Shown one piece after another: positions 7,810-16,069 of a stretch of 64,000 nucleotides of DNA; the first letter of the stretch is position 1; each line of letters opens with the position of its first letter. The translations under genes and the position numbers were made by a program. The stretch is from DVED01 sp963838375 (GTDB lineage Bacteria; Cyanobacteriota; Cyanobacteriia; Cyanobacteriales; Geitlerinemataceae), in contig CAWIQY010000006.1 of the NCBI GenBank assembly GCA_963838375.1, positions 62,001-126,000 on the forward strand, read 5' to 3'. The notes beneath the pieces were generated by a model, which was not told the DNA's origin, did not search any database, and saw nothing but the letters and a program-made list of their open reading frames with translations.

Positions 7810-10003
7810 CGATCGCAGAAATCGAGTCGGCAACAGTTTCCGGATAGCGATCGCGAGCTGTACGAGCGTATTCTAAAGGTGTTTGTGCCGGGTTTTTCTC
7901 CAATCCCCGATCGGCAGACCAAGTTAACAATTGTTGGTAAAGACGTTCCATCGGATGTAGCTTGCCCAACCAGCGGCGCCGCCTCCAAAGTCGCCAAGCA
8001 CGCCAACTCAACCACCCCAAAAATCCGAAACACACTGTCGCGATCGATCCCGACAAAAGACCGCCCCAACCTTGGAAAAAGAGTTTGAAGAGCGAACCCA
8101 TCGCCCGAAAAACTGCCCCAAAGACATTTTCTAACCATGCCGTCACGCGGGCGGGAATCCATCCTGCAACCCACTGCCAGAACTGCCGCAAGACGCTAAA
8201 GGTTTCGGATTCTTCCACAGACGGGGGAACGATTTCGTGTCCGGGAATGGGATCGAAAGCAAACCAACCGTACTGGGGAAAATACACCTCAGTCATGGCA
8301 TGGGCGTCAGTATTTTTGACTTCGTAAAACCCAGTAAAGGGGTTAAACTCTCCGGGTGCGTATCCCGCGACTAATCGTGCGGGAATGCCGACGGAACGTA
8401 GCATCACCGTGAGTACCGTAGAAAAATGATCGGCATAGCCTCCGGGAGTGCAGGTTTCCGGTGTTGCCCTTCGATCGCAACGAAACAGGAAGTTTTCGAC
8501 TAAATCTTCTCCATCGGCTAAAAAGGCTAAGTCTAGGGGATTGTTGGGAACTTGATAGTTTTGTTTGAGATACTGCGCCAGATAAAGAGCTTTGGTATAA
8601 GGATTCGTTGGAGGATTTGTGGCGCGATCGAAAATTTCCTGGGTTCGCTGACGGACTTTGTTTTGAATCCCTGGGGGCACTTGTAGGTAATATTGGCGGA
8701 TGAGTTCGGGATAGTCCGTCAGGGCGCTCTCTAAGGCAGTTTGACTGCGGTAAGGAACTTTAGATATAACACTGTAGGTGAGTCCGTCAGCCAGTTTCAC
8801 CGGCGATCGCAATGTGCCTTCGGGATCGGTTGCCACTTCCTTTGTGGGGAAGTATAACTCCTGGGGGCGATCGAGAGCGGGAATTAGGCTGGGTAAATCG
8901 GAGACGATGGAATAGGTCTGAATCACTTCTTTGGTTCCCCCACGACTCCAAAATGGCGGCAGCATAAACCGATAAGTCCACGTCGAACGATTGAACTTGG
9001 TGGTGTTCTCCAGGCGAGAGATTTTCCAACCCTGTCCGGTGTAACGATCGAAAGCAATGACGCGCCAAAACCCCTTAGCTTGCGATCGAACCCGCATCAC
9101 CAATTGCGGTGTCATTTCGCCGCGCAGGTTTTGGTTCATCTGGTTGCTAAACCCGTAATAAAATCGATCGTCGAGTTCTCCAGGACCTGTCCCATCTCCA
9201 CCGATTCCCGTACCATCTCCCGGTTCTTCCCCGTCATTTCCCAACGGACTGACAATATTGCGACCTTCAAACGATCCCTGAAAATCGATATTGGCACTCA
9301 CCGGCAGCGATCGTAATTGATAGCCGGGAACTCGCGGCATCAAGACGAACAAAATCATCCCCAAAGCCGCCACAACGGGTAACAAAATGGCGATCGATTT
9401 CCACGGCAACAGCGAGTTTTTCTGCGTTTTGGGTGTCGATTTCCCCTCAACAATTCCCAAACGCGATCGATAATCGAGTACCAACGCCGGCAACGCCAAA
9501 GCTAAAAATAGCAGCAAAAACGGACCAAACACCAGCGTTTGACTGACCGTGCCCGCCACCCCCAGCAAAATCAGTCCGATGACCATCGAGTACCCTAAAT
9601 CTTTGCGGCGAGGTAAATCGAAGGTGTGCAGAACTTGAATTTGAATCAACAATTTGGCAAGAACCAGCCGAGTATCGTTGAGAGATCCCAGCAGTTCCCC
9701 CAGAAAATTTCCCAACGCCAGCAACATGGCAACCGCCAGAACGAACTTGACGAGGATATTGCGATCGTGACGGCGATACCCACTCCAAGTTGCCCCCACA
9801 ATACTCAGCGGAATCGCCCACCAACTCAACTGCGTTTCGGCTGCCACATCCGTTGCCACAATCCCCACCAAGACTAACCCTTGGACGAGAACTCTTAAGG
9901 CGATGGAGTCTTCAGCCACGGTTGGGGGTAAAGATTGGAGACGCTGCCGCAGCCGATCCCAAATTGAACTGGGACGATCGATCGGATTCCCTGCACGAGA
10001 CAT
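7673..10003 (-). CDS. transglutaminase-like (TgpA/DUF3488-DUF4129 type) membrane protein, predicted catalytic Cys replaced
   Basis: The 776-residue product has about six hydrophobic helices in its first 240 residues. A soluble, probably extracytoplasmic domain follows, holding the transglutaminase-like fold (about residues 505-595). Another membrane helix lies near residue 690, with a cytoplasmic DUF4129-like tail after it. The fold shows YADHFSTVLTVMLRSVGIPAR, then His568 in NTDAHAMTEV and Asp584 in WFAFDP. The position normally held by the nucleophilic Cys is Ala524 (codon at 8432-8434); a Cys lies six residues earlier. The ATG at 10003 (MSRAGNPIDRPSS) is preferred to an upstream in-frame ATG at 10123, which would add 40 unusual residues and run toward the origin region. 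Function is unknown in cyanobacteria; without the Cys a structural or binding role is possible. Its 3' end is duplicated downstream. Confidence 0.85.
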   Translation of the reverse strand: MSRAGNPIDRPSSIWDRLRQRLQSLPPTVAEDSIALRVLVQGLVLVGIVATDVAAETQLSWWAIPLSIVGATWSGYRRHDRNILVKFVLAVAMLLALGNFLGELLGSLNDTRLVLAKLLIQIQVLHTFDLPRRKDLGYSMVIGLILLGVAGTVSQTLVFGPFLLLFLALALPALVLDYRSRLGIVEGKSTPKTQKNSLLPWKSIAILLPVVAALGMILFVLMPRVPGYQLRSLPVSANIDFQGSFEGRNIVSPLGNDGEEPGDGTGIGGDGTGPGELDDRFYYGFSNQMNQNLRGEMTPQLVMRVRSQAKGFWRVIAFDRYTGQGWKISRLENTTKFNRSTWTYRFMLPPFWSRGGTKEVIQTYSIVSDLPSLIPALDRPQELYFPTKEVATDPEGTLRSPVKLADGLTYSVISKVPYRSQTALESALTDYPELIRQYYLQVPPGIQNKVRQRTQEIFDRATNPPTNPYTKALYLAQYLKQNYQVPNNPLDLAFLADGEDLVENFLFRCDRRATPETCTPGGYADHFSTVLTVMLRSVGIPARLVAGYAPGEFNPFTGFYEVKNTDAHAMTEVYFPQYGWFAFDPIPGHEIVPPSVEESETFSVLRQFWQWVAGWIPARVTAWLENVFGAVFRAMGSLFKLFFQGWGGLLSGSIATVCFGFLGWLSWRAWRLWRRRRWLGKLHPMERLYQQLLTWSADRGLEKNPAQTPLEYARTARDRYPETVADSISAIVNSYTNWRYGGRAPHLDSLRQRFQELKQQFVEKPGREPRRHRKRS

Positions 10004-10263
10004 ATGGATGGATCTTATAAATTTTGGGGTTCCACGAGTCTTTCTCAAGCTAACATTTTTCCCCGAAACTGACGAAAATCGAGATGCCCGATGTGAGAAG
10101 TCAATGGGATTGCAGGGCGGCACACACTCGGTGTTCCTGACGATCCGGAATTCTTTACCGCCGCTTCATTTACTGGGAGAAATACTGGGAAAAAATATTT
10201 TTCCTAACTTCGTTAAATTTTATGAATTCCTTAAGATTCCATGAAGTCGATCGCTCGAAAACC

Positions 10264-10477
10264 TGTGGAAAACCCTGGGGAATATCTGTGGAAAACCCGA
10301 GTCATTTTGTGGAAATACTCAATAAGTATAATGACTCTGTGGAAAAGTCAGGTCTTTTTTCCACAGGTTTTCCACAACCCTGGCGAAGCCCAACGAGAGA
10401 GACAGAAAGCCTTCTCTAGTTTTTTCCACAGTTTTCACAGCCCCTACTACTACTACCCTAAATAAAATATAAATACA
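10264..10477. other. candidate chromosomal replication origin (oriC) with DnaA boxes, CTA trios and AT-rich region
   Basis: Six matches to the cyanobacterial DnaA box TTTTCCACA or its complement lie at 10264-10272, 10287-10295, 10338-10346 (TGTGGAAAA), 10357-10365, 10368-10376 and 10422-10430 (TTTTCCACA). A one-mismatch box is at 10308-10316 and a degenerate one at 10432-10440. The last boxes are followed by a short C run, four consecutive CTA trinucleotides (10444-10455) and an AT-rich stretch (about 10458-10477). This matches the order of the bacterial basal unwinding system: boxes, GC-rich spacer, DnaA-trio, unwinding region. The site lies between divergent genes and about 135 bp before dnaN, where cyanobacterial origins have been mapped, for example in Synechococcus elongatus. 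Confidence 0.85.
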
Positions 10478-10612
10478 GTAGTAGTTAGCGGCAAAATTGC
10501 TTTTCGCCGCTCTCCCGACAGGATCTCCCCCCGGATGTCCACGGTTGACGAAAATTCCCTTCTGGCTTTATCCTCGTAAAGCTTCGTTCTGTTCGATCCC
10601 GCCAAAACTCCT

Positions 10613-11764
10613 ATGAAGCTCGTTTGCACCCAAAGCGATCTCAACACCAATCTCGCCCTGGCGCACCATGCCGTCCCCTCTCGCCCAACACACCCAGTTT
10701 TGGCAAACGTCCTCGTTCGGGCAGATGCCGATACAGGCAGCGTTCAAATTACCGCCTTCGATTTGAGTTTGGGGATTCGTACCAGTTTTTCCGCCCAAGT
10801 GGAACAAGGGGGAGAAATTGCCCTTCCGGCTAAACTCCTCAACGACATTGTGGCGAAACTGCCCACAGGCGAAATTACCCTCAACAGCGAAGACGAAGAA
10901 AACCTCACCACACTCACCGCTACTACCGGACAGATTTACCAAATTCGGGGAATGAATGCCGCAGAGTTTCCCGAACTGCCAGAAGTTGAAAGCGGCAAAG
11001 CGATCCGGTTAAGCGTGACATCTCTCGAAGAAGGGTTACGAGGAACGCTCTTTGCCACCAGCGCCGATGAAACCAAACAAGTGCTGACGGGGGTACATCT
11101 GCGGGTTTCTGGCGAGGGATTGGAGTTCGCTGCCACCGACGGGCATCGTTTAGCTGTGGTTGAAGCGGTTAATGCTGAAGAAGCTGAGGAGTCCCCCAAT
11201 TCGATCGAAGGTTTTGAGGTGACGATTCCCGCCAATGCGTTGCGGGAGTTGGAACGGATGTTTGGCAAGCGTGGCGATAGCACGTTCATCTCGCTTCAGT
11301 TCGAGGAAGGGCAAGTATCCTTCGATCTCGGTGGGGGACAACGCCTCACCAGTCGTACTCTAGAAGGGTCTTATCCGGCGTACCGACAGCTCATTCCCCA
11401 ACAGTTCGACAACCAACTCAATATCGATCGTCGCGAGCTCGTCAGTGCCTTAGAACGTATTGCGATCTTAGCCGATCGAAAAAACAATATTGTCAAATTT
11501 AGCCTCGACAGCGAAAACCAACGATTGCTTCTCTCGGCTGAAGCGGCGGATATTGGCAGCGGGCAAGAGTCGATGAATGTCCAAATTTCCGGACAAAGCC
11601 TTGAGGTGGCTTTTAACGTGAAGTACATCACAGAGTCGCTGAAAAATTTGATCGCCTCCCAAGTGCAAATTCAACTCAATACCGCCACGTCTCCGGTGGT
11701 ACTGATGCCTTTGAGTGGAACGAAAATGACACATTTGATTATGCCGGTTCAGATCAGAAATTAG
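10613..11764 (+). CDS. dnaN: DNA polymerase III beta sliding clamp
   Basis: The 383-residue protein is full length for the beta clamp, the dimeric ring that tethers DNA polymerase III to DNA. It starts MKLVCTQSDLNTNLALAHHAV and shows the three repeated clamp domains. Characteristic segments are ATDGHRLAVVE near residue 175 and the C-terminal LMPLSGTKMTHLIMPVQIRN, which forms part of the protein-binding pocket. ATG 10613 fits the family N-terminus. It lies immediately downstream of the DnaA-box cluster; no dnaA gene is adjacent, as is usual in cyanobacteria. Confidence 0.97.
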   Translation: MKLVCTQSDLNTNLALAHHAVPSRPTHPVLANVLVRADADTGSVQITAFDLSLGIRTSFSAQVEQGGEIALPAKLLNDIVAKLPTGEITLNSEDEENLTTLTATTGQIYQIRGMNAAEFPELPEVESGKAIRLSVTSLEEGLRGTLFATSADETKQVLTGVHLRVSGEGLEFAATDGHRLAVVEAVNAEEAEESPNSIEGFEVTIPANALRELERMFGKRGDSTFISLQFEEGQVSFDLGGGQRLTSRTLEGSYPAYRQLIPQQFDNQLNIDRRELVSALERIAILADRKNNIVKFSLDSENQRLLLSAEAADIGSGQESMNVQISGQSLEVAFNVKYITESLKNLIASQVQIQLNTATSPVVLMPLSGTKMTHLIMPVQIRN

Positions 11765-11817
11765 AATAAAGAGTAGACTTTTAATTACCGTCCTTTAGAA
11801 ACTTCCCCGCACGTCCT

Positions 11818-12336
11818 ATGCCTCGCACGCAAAAGAACGATAATTTCATCGATAATACCTTCACGATTATGGCGGATCTGATCCTGAAGATGTTGCCGAC
11901 GAACAAGAAAGCCAAGGAAGCATTTGCTTACTATCGCGATGGAATGGCGGCACAAGCCGATGGCGAGTACGCTGAAGCCATGGATAACTACAAAGTTGCC
12001 TTGGAACTGGAAGACGATCCCCTCGATCGCAGTTTTATTCTCTATAATATGGGCTTGATTCATGCCAGTAATGGCGAACATGAGAAAGCTTTGGCACTTT
12101 ATCAACAATCTCTCGATTTCAATCCGCAAATGCCCCAAGCCTTAAACAACGTGGCGGTGATTTACCACTACCAAGGCGAACAACTCAAAGAAGCTGGAGA
12201 TCCTGAAGGCGCAGAAGCCTTTTTCGATAAAGCGGCAGATTATTGGAAGCAAGCCGTTCGTCTGGCACCGAACAATTATATTGAAGCGCAAAACTGGATG
12301 AAAAACACCGGTCGATCGAGCTTGGATATATTTTAA
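11818..12336 (+). CDS. ycf3: photosystem I assembly protein Ycf3
   Basis: The 172-residue protein has the Ycf3 N-terminus (MPRTQKNDNFIDNTFTIMAD) followed by three TPR motifs: AFAYYRDGMAAQADGEYAEA, FILYNMGLIHASNGEHEKAL and ALNNVAVIYHYQGE. It ends in the typical AQNWMKNTGRSSLDIF. Ycf3 is a thylakoid-associated chaperone that helps assemble the PsaA/PsaB core of photosystem I. Length and sequence are as in other cyanobacteria and chloroplasts. The gene follows dnaN by 53 bp and may share its transcript. Confidence 0.97.
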   Translation: MPRTQKNDNFIDNTFTIMADLILKMLPTNKKAKEAFAYYRDGMAAQADGEYAEAMDNYKVALELEDDPLDRSFILYNMGLIHASNGEHEKALALYQQSLDFNPQMPQALNNVAVIYHYQGEQLKEAGDPEGAEAFFDKAADYWKQAVRLAPNNYIEAQNWMKNTGRSSLDIF

Positions 12337-12515
12337 GGATATATTTTTAGCGGTTGACGATCGCCCCGATAGTCCTGACCCAACAGTCGTAAAATTTGGA
12401 TGTTCGTTACCCGAACATCTCTCTAAGTAACGATCGAAACTCAAAGCGATCGCAATTGAAAAACTTTAAAACACCGATTTGTCGTACAGCATCTATTTTT
12501 TTGGAACCTGGAAAT

Positions 12516-12800
12516 ATGACCTTCGATCGAGACCAAGTTCGTAAAGTTGCCCATCTAGCTCGACTGGAATTAACCGAAACAGAAGAGGCTCAATTTGCCA
12601 CCCAATTGAGCAGTATTCTCGACTATTTTGAACAATTGAGCGAACTCGATACAGAAGACGTTCTCCCAACCACAAGAGCGATCGACGTTAGCAACGTGGA
12701 AAGAGCAGACGAATTGAAGCCCTATCCCCATCGAGAAGCCCTTTTGAAAAGCGCACCGGAACAGGAAGGAGACTATTTTAAAGTTCCCAAAATTTTGTGA
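12516..12800 (+). CDS. gatC: aspartyl/glutamyl-tRNA amidotransferase subunit C
   Basis: The 94-residue product starts at ATG 12516 (MTFDRDQVRKVAHLARLELT), the family N-terminus; an upstream in-frame ATG at 12396 would add 40 unrelated residues. Conserved GatC segments are visible: FATQLSSILDYFEQLSELDT, VLPTTRA and EQEGDYFKVPKIL at the C-terminus. GatC holds together the GatA-GatB complex, which converts misacylated Glu-tRNA(Gln) to Gln-tRNA(Gln). As is common in cyanobacteria, gatA and gatB are not adjacent. Confidence 0.95.
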   Translation: MTFDRDQVRKVAHLARLELTETEEAQFATQLSSILDYFEQLSELDTEDVLPTTRAIDVSNVERADELKPYPHREALLKSAPEQEGDYFKVPKIL

Positions 12801-12827
12801 TTTTCTGATGTAGGAATCGTATGATTC

Positions 12828-13397
12828 CTACTTTTCGTTATTGCACTGAGTTAAAACATAATTAGCAGCAGCTAAACTCAAACGAGCGCGATCGAGGTCG
12901 GAAAGTGCCGACCAGTTTGCCTGTGCGGCAACCTTTCCCAAATCCGAAGCATCCCGCATGGCATAGGCAAAAGGACGTGCTAGAACGTGCAAATCGGCTT
13001 CGTTCCAGTCGGGGAACAATTCTCGCACACATCCGACTAGTCGATCGGCGGCGGATACCGACTGATCCATCGCCTGCTTTGCTCGATCGGCGATCGCATC
13101 TAGCAGAGTCGCAGGAATGGCAGCAAATCTCAAAGAAAGATCGGTTCGCCACCAGCACTGTTCCAGTTGTCCGAACAACGTTTGCGATCGAGTGGAGATT
13201 TCTTCTGCCGACCAATCGTCCAAAGAAAAAGACTGCTCCAAAGCGGTGAGGCAGTCTTCGGCATCTGGATCGGCAGGATTCCAGGGGTAGAACGTTTCAT
13301 CCTGGATCTCGCGTCGAAGTTCGGGAAACAAGGTATCGAGCAGCTCTAGTTCGACCTGAAGCCGCACGGACAGCGAAGGAATAGAAGGTGCGATCAT
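12828..13397 (-). CDS. hypothetical protein, helical, unknown function
   Basis: A 189-residue protein if started at ATG 13397 (MIAPSIPSLSVRLQVELELL); an in-frame ATG at 13436 would add 13 residues. Composition is acidic and Trp-containing (YPWNPADPDAEDCL, QCWWRTDLS), with predicted helices throughout and no signal peptide or membrane segment. I do not recognise a domain; it resembles unnamed proteins found only in cyanobacteria. It is convergent with gatC, whose stop lies 28 bp away. Confidence 0.7.
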   Translation of the reverse strand: MIAPSIPSLSVRLQVELELLDTLFPELRREIQDETFYPWNPADPDAEDCLTALEQSFSLDDWSAEEISTRSQTLFGQLEQCWWRTDLSLRFAAIPATLLDAIADRAKQAMDQSVSAADRLVGCVRELFPDWNEADLHVLARPFAYAMRDASDLGKVAAQANWSALSDLDRARLSLAAANYVLTQCNNEK

Positions 13398-14055
13398 AGG
13401 GAAACTTTGGGTCAATGGAGGAACAAAACACAACACATATAATACATCGAGAATCCTCAGTTGGTTGAGCAGTGGGCTAACCTTCAGTTGGGTTGCCCGA
13501 AATCGGGCGTCAGACGGGACTTCTCGATTATCACCCCCTTTACTACACGGAGGCGATCGCCCATTCCGTAATTTTCTGTAAAGTATTTTGCACGATCGTG
13601 CAAAATGCTGAAGGTCTAGAATAGACTTGTGACTTCAGGGGGCGACAAGAGGCTCAGAATTCTGATGTAGAGAGGTTTTCGATATATAGTCTAACTATAA
13701 TCTAAAGCAACGATCGTCCCTCAAAAAATGACGATCATTGGGGAAACTCCCCTTTCTACCCCCAAAAGTAGACACCTCTCTTTCCATCCCTGTCGCACGG
13801 TGTCGATGTGCGAAATCGACCCAAACTGAAATGGCGACAACCCTTAGCTCACAAGAGTTTGACCGCTTCAGCGTTGGAAGTAAATTGCGGTTTGGGTCTT
13901 CTAGAATCTTTTCGGTCTCATCAAAACCCGTTTGAGACCCCCAAATTGACTCGTAGTGCGTCGATGGTTTTATGATTAACGTGCTTAATTCATTAAATCG
14001 CTCAACGGATTATCAGATAGGAGATAGAGCGAATTCGGGCTTCAGCCTTTCTGCC
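13398..14055. other. gene-free region between the hypothetical gene and the CRISPR remnant
   Basis: No convincing gene is present. It holds a 22-bp perfect palindrome (13585-13606) and, next to it, an imperfect inverted repeat CTGAAG...CTTCAG with inner TCTA...TAGA (about 13608-13638). Several copies of a GTGCGTCGATG-like motif that recurs in the leader below also appear. The short open frame at 13738-13935 has no family resemblance. Confidence 0.5.
13585..13606. promoter_or_regulatory. 22-bp perfect palindrome, candidate protein-binding site
   Basis: ATTTTGCACG followed by ATCGTGCAAAAT reads the same on both strands over 22 bp and is centred on a CGATCG core. It lies about 190 bp upstream of the minus-strand hypothetical gene and far from any plus-strand gene. 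A dimeric regulator site is the simplest reading; a cruciform-prone structure is an alternative. No known regulator consensus was recognised. Confidence 0.35.
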
Positions 14056-14238
14056 ATCGACGCACCTCTGCAAATCGCTCAAACCCGCATTCTGTCGTTG
14101 AGGTGCGTCGATGCCTTACAGGGCAGGCGTTTGAGGGGTGTCGTTGCAACTTTTGCAGAGCCGATCTATACTTCTAGGCAGGGGGTGCGTCGATTTGACG
14201 CTGGAAATCCCTACCCCGTCTGGTCTCCCAGACGAACT
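14056..14238 (+). promoter_or_regulatory. CRISPR leader-like sequence
   Basis: The stretch directly before the first repeat has features I associate with cyanobacterial CRISPR leaders. An inverted repeat CATCGACGCACCTC (14056-14069) pairs with GAGGTGCGTCGATG (14100-14113), GGGTGCGTCGAT appears again near 14183, and a hairpin GTCTGG...CCAGAC (about 14218-14233) sits just upstream of repeat 1. Its position on the side of the intact repeat, opposite the degenerate one, supports this orientation. Confidence 0.55.
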
Positions 14239-14375
14239 CCCTACCGATTGGGTTAAATCGGATTAGTTGGAAACTCTCGAACAATGCCGTACAACTTTTG
14301 CTGTACCCTACCGATTGGGTTAAATCGGATTAGTTGGAACCCTACCGATTGGGTTAAATCGGATTAGTTGTAACT
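14239..14375 (+). CRISPR. CRISPR mini-array: three 36-bp repeats, one spacer, no cas genes nearby
   Basis: Repeat 1 (14239-14274) begins CCCTACCGATTGGGTT and ends with the GGAAAC common to cyanobacterial repeats; it contains a CCGATT...AATCGG stem. One 31-bp spacer follows (14275-14305). Repeat 2 (14306-14339) loses its last two bases and runs directly into repeat 3 (14340-14375) without a spacer. Repeat 3 has a degenerate 3' end (GTTGTAAC), as leader-distal repeats often do. With leader-like DNA upstream and no cas gene in the 64-kb window, this looks like a decayed or orphan array. Confidence 0.75.
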
Positions 14376-14386
14376 ATCTCCAACAA

Positions 14387-14422
14387 AAAAGAGCCAAGTC
14401 TGAAAAACTTGACTCTTTTTAA
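14387..14422. terminator. Rho-independent terminator, probably bidirectional
   Basis: An A-rich arm AAAAAGAGCCAAGTC pairs, with two mismatches, with AACTTGACTCTTTTT across a short loop, and runs of A and T flank both sides. It lies after the CRISPR remnant on the plus strand and after the DUF4058 gene on the minus strand, so it could serve both. Confidence 0.7.
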
Positions 14423-14458
14423 TTTTGCCAATAAGCCGATCGTTCCTCGGCTGAAGGC

Positions 14459-15259
14459 TTACGGTTTTGGTAATAACGCTTCCAGCCACAACCGATCGTT
14501 TTGGGATAACTGTGGCAGCGGAACAGGTTGGTGATAATCGAAGCGATCGTCATATCCCGCCCGATCGCAAACACCCATGACAATCGCTTGTAAATCGACG
14601 ATCGGCTCTTCATCTTCGGGCTTTAACGGTAGGGGAAAACCAGGAATTGGTTCGCGCAAACTAAAGCCATACAGGTCAGCTTGCGGGCGCTGTTCGCTTC
14701 GGCTGACAACGATTCGATAATCGGTAGGTTCGACAGTTCCCAACATCGTCATCGGTGAATGAGCGCGAAGTAAATCGATCTCGACCAAATGGGAAGCACT
14801 GCCTAAAATTCGTCCTCGTTTGCGTTCGTATACCGTTCTCCCTATCCCTTTTTGTTTATTTTTTGGAGACAGAATTTCGATAACCGTAATAACAGCATCG
14901 CTGCCGATTTCTCGCACTTCTAGATATCGCGCTTTGATCAGGGTAGGCATTGGTAGTGCGATCGATTGCGGGCGTTTTTGGGTTAAAGTTCTCCCCGATG
15001 CGAGTGCCACATCTTCATCCGTCCGATCCTGCACCGACGAACGAGCCGACAAAACCGCAGCATCAGGGATTCCCACCAGCAATTCGTCCTCGAAATCATC
15101 CTGAGTTTGGTACGTTCGAGTTTCGACTTCGATATAATAGTTAGGGCGCAAACTGGGTGCGAGTTCGTCAGCGATCGCCACCAGCAACCGCGTATGGAAT
15201 GAAGCCCAAAAAGCAGGCTGTTCGAGATAGGGATTCATTCCAGGAAATAGAGAAGACAT
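14459..15259 (-). CDS. DUF4058 family protein
   Basis: A 266-residue protein with the DUF4058 start MSSLFPGMNPYLEQPAFW, LRPNYYIEVETRTY, ILSPKNKQKG and a C-terminal YHQPVPLP-LWLEALL segment. The family is abundant in filamentous and bloom-forming cyanobacteria and has no established function. Conserved E, SP-K and Y positions are reminiscent of Uma2-like PD-(D/E)XK folds, but that is inference. No signal peptide or membrane helix is seen. It ends near the shared terminator. Confidence 0.9.
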   Translation of the reverse strand: MSSLFPGMNPYLEQPAFWASFHTRLLVAIADELAPSLRPNYYIEVETRTYQTQDDFEDELLVGIPDAAVLSARSSVQDRTDEDVALASGRTLTQKRPQSIALPMPTLIKARYLEVREIGSDAVITVIEILSPKNKQKGIGRTVYERKRGRILGSASHLVEIDLLRAHSPMTMLGTVEPTDYRIVVSRSEQRPQADLYGFSLREPIPGFPLPLKPEDEEPIVDLQAIVMGVCDRAGYDDRFDYHQPVPLPQLSQNDRLWLEALLPKP

Positions 15260-15448
15260 CGTGAGGTTACGAGTGAACTGATAAAATCCTATGTCGTGCG
15301 AGCCAGCGGGATCGCATCTTACATATACAGCTTATCGGCTTCTCCCCAATTTTCCCAAAATAATTTTCCCAAAATAATTTTCTCAAATTTTAAAACCGAT
15401 CGCCGTCGAGAGTCGTAAAGAAAGAAGAACTCGACTTAAAGGAGCGAT

Positions 15449-16028
15449 ATGAACATTCCCAAACGTCCCTTAGCTGTGGGTATAGCCCTATCCGCGATCG
15501 TCTTTCTCGGGGCTTGTGCCGCCGAACCGGACACCAATCCCCAAGTTGGGGCAGAGGATGCCACCACCCCCTCAGCCGTCGCCCAGAATGCCTCAGAAGC
15601 TGAACCCGCCGCCAATCCCACCGCTACCCTGGCTCAATTACCCCTCACCAACGCCAAAACCGGAGAATCATTTACCCTTGCCGATTATTCCGGGAAAAAC
15701 CGTCTTGGTTAAACCCATGGCAACTTGGTGCGGCAAATGTAAAGCCAACCTGCAAGCCACACGAGAGGCAACAACAGAGTTAAATTCCGATAACTTGGTG
15801 GTTGTGGCGCTGAGTGTAGAAGACAGTCTGGAAAATGCCAAATTGGCACAATATGCCAGCGATGAGGGTTTCGACTTCGTATTTGCTGTGGCTACACCAG
15901 AAATGACCCGGGCATTAGACGATCGATTCGGACAAACTGCCTTGAATCCGTCGATCGGATCGCGGTTCATTATCGCACCCAACGGCGAAATTTCCGAACT
16001 GACGACGGGGAAAGTCGATCCCGACTAG
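15449..16028 (+). pseudogene. TlpA/thioredoxin-like lipoprotein, single frameshift
   Basis: The N-terminal part (ATG 15449, Shine-Dalgarno AAAGGAG just upstream) has a lipoprotein signal peptide ending FLGACAAEP, with lipidation predicted at that Cys, then a Pro/Ala-rich spacer. It breaks after FTLADYSGK near 15690-15706 and continues in another frame as TVLVKPMATWCGKCKANLQ. That segment contains a WCGKC redox motif, followed by a thioredoxin-fold remainder ending at 16028. Removing one A from the AAAAA run restores a protein of about 192 residues. The product should be a membrane-anchored thiol-disulfide oxidoreductase. The CcdA-like gene 41 bp downstream would supply its electrons. Confidence 0.85.
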
Positions 16029-16069
16029 CCTTGTGACGACCCTAAAATCCGTCAGCGACGGGTAACGAG

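Noticed and set aside
13972..14256. 94-codon plus-strand open frame before the CRISPR repeats
   Set aside because: It overlaps the leader-like inverted repeats and the first CRISPR repeat and has no protein-like features.
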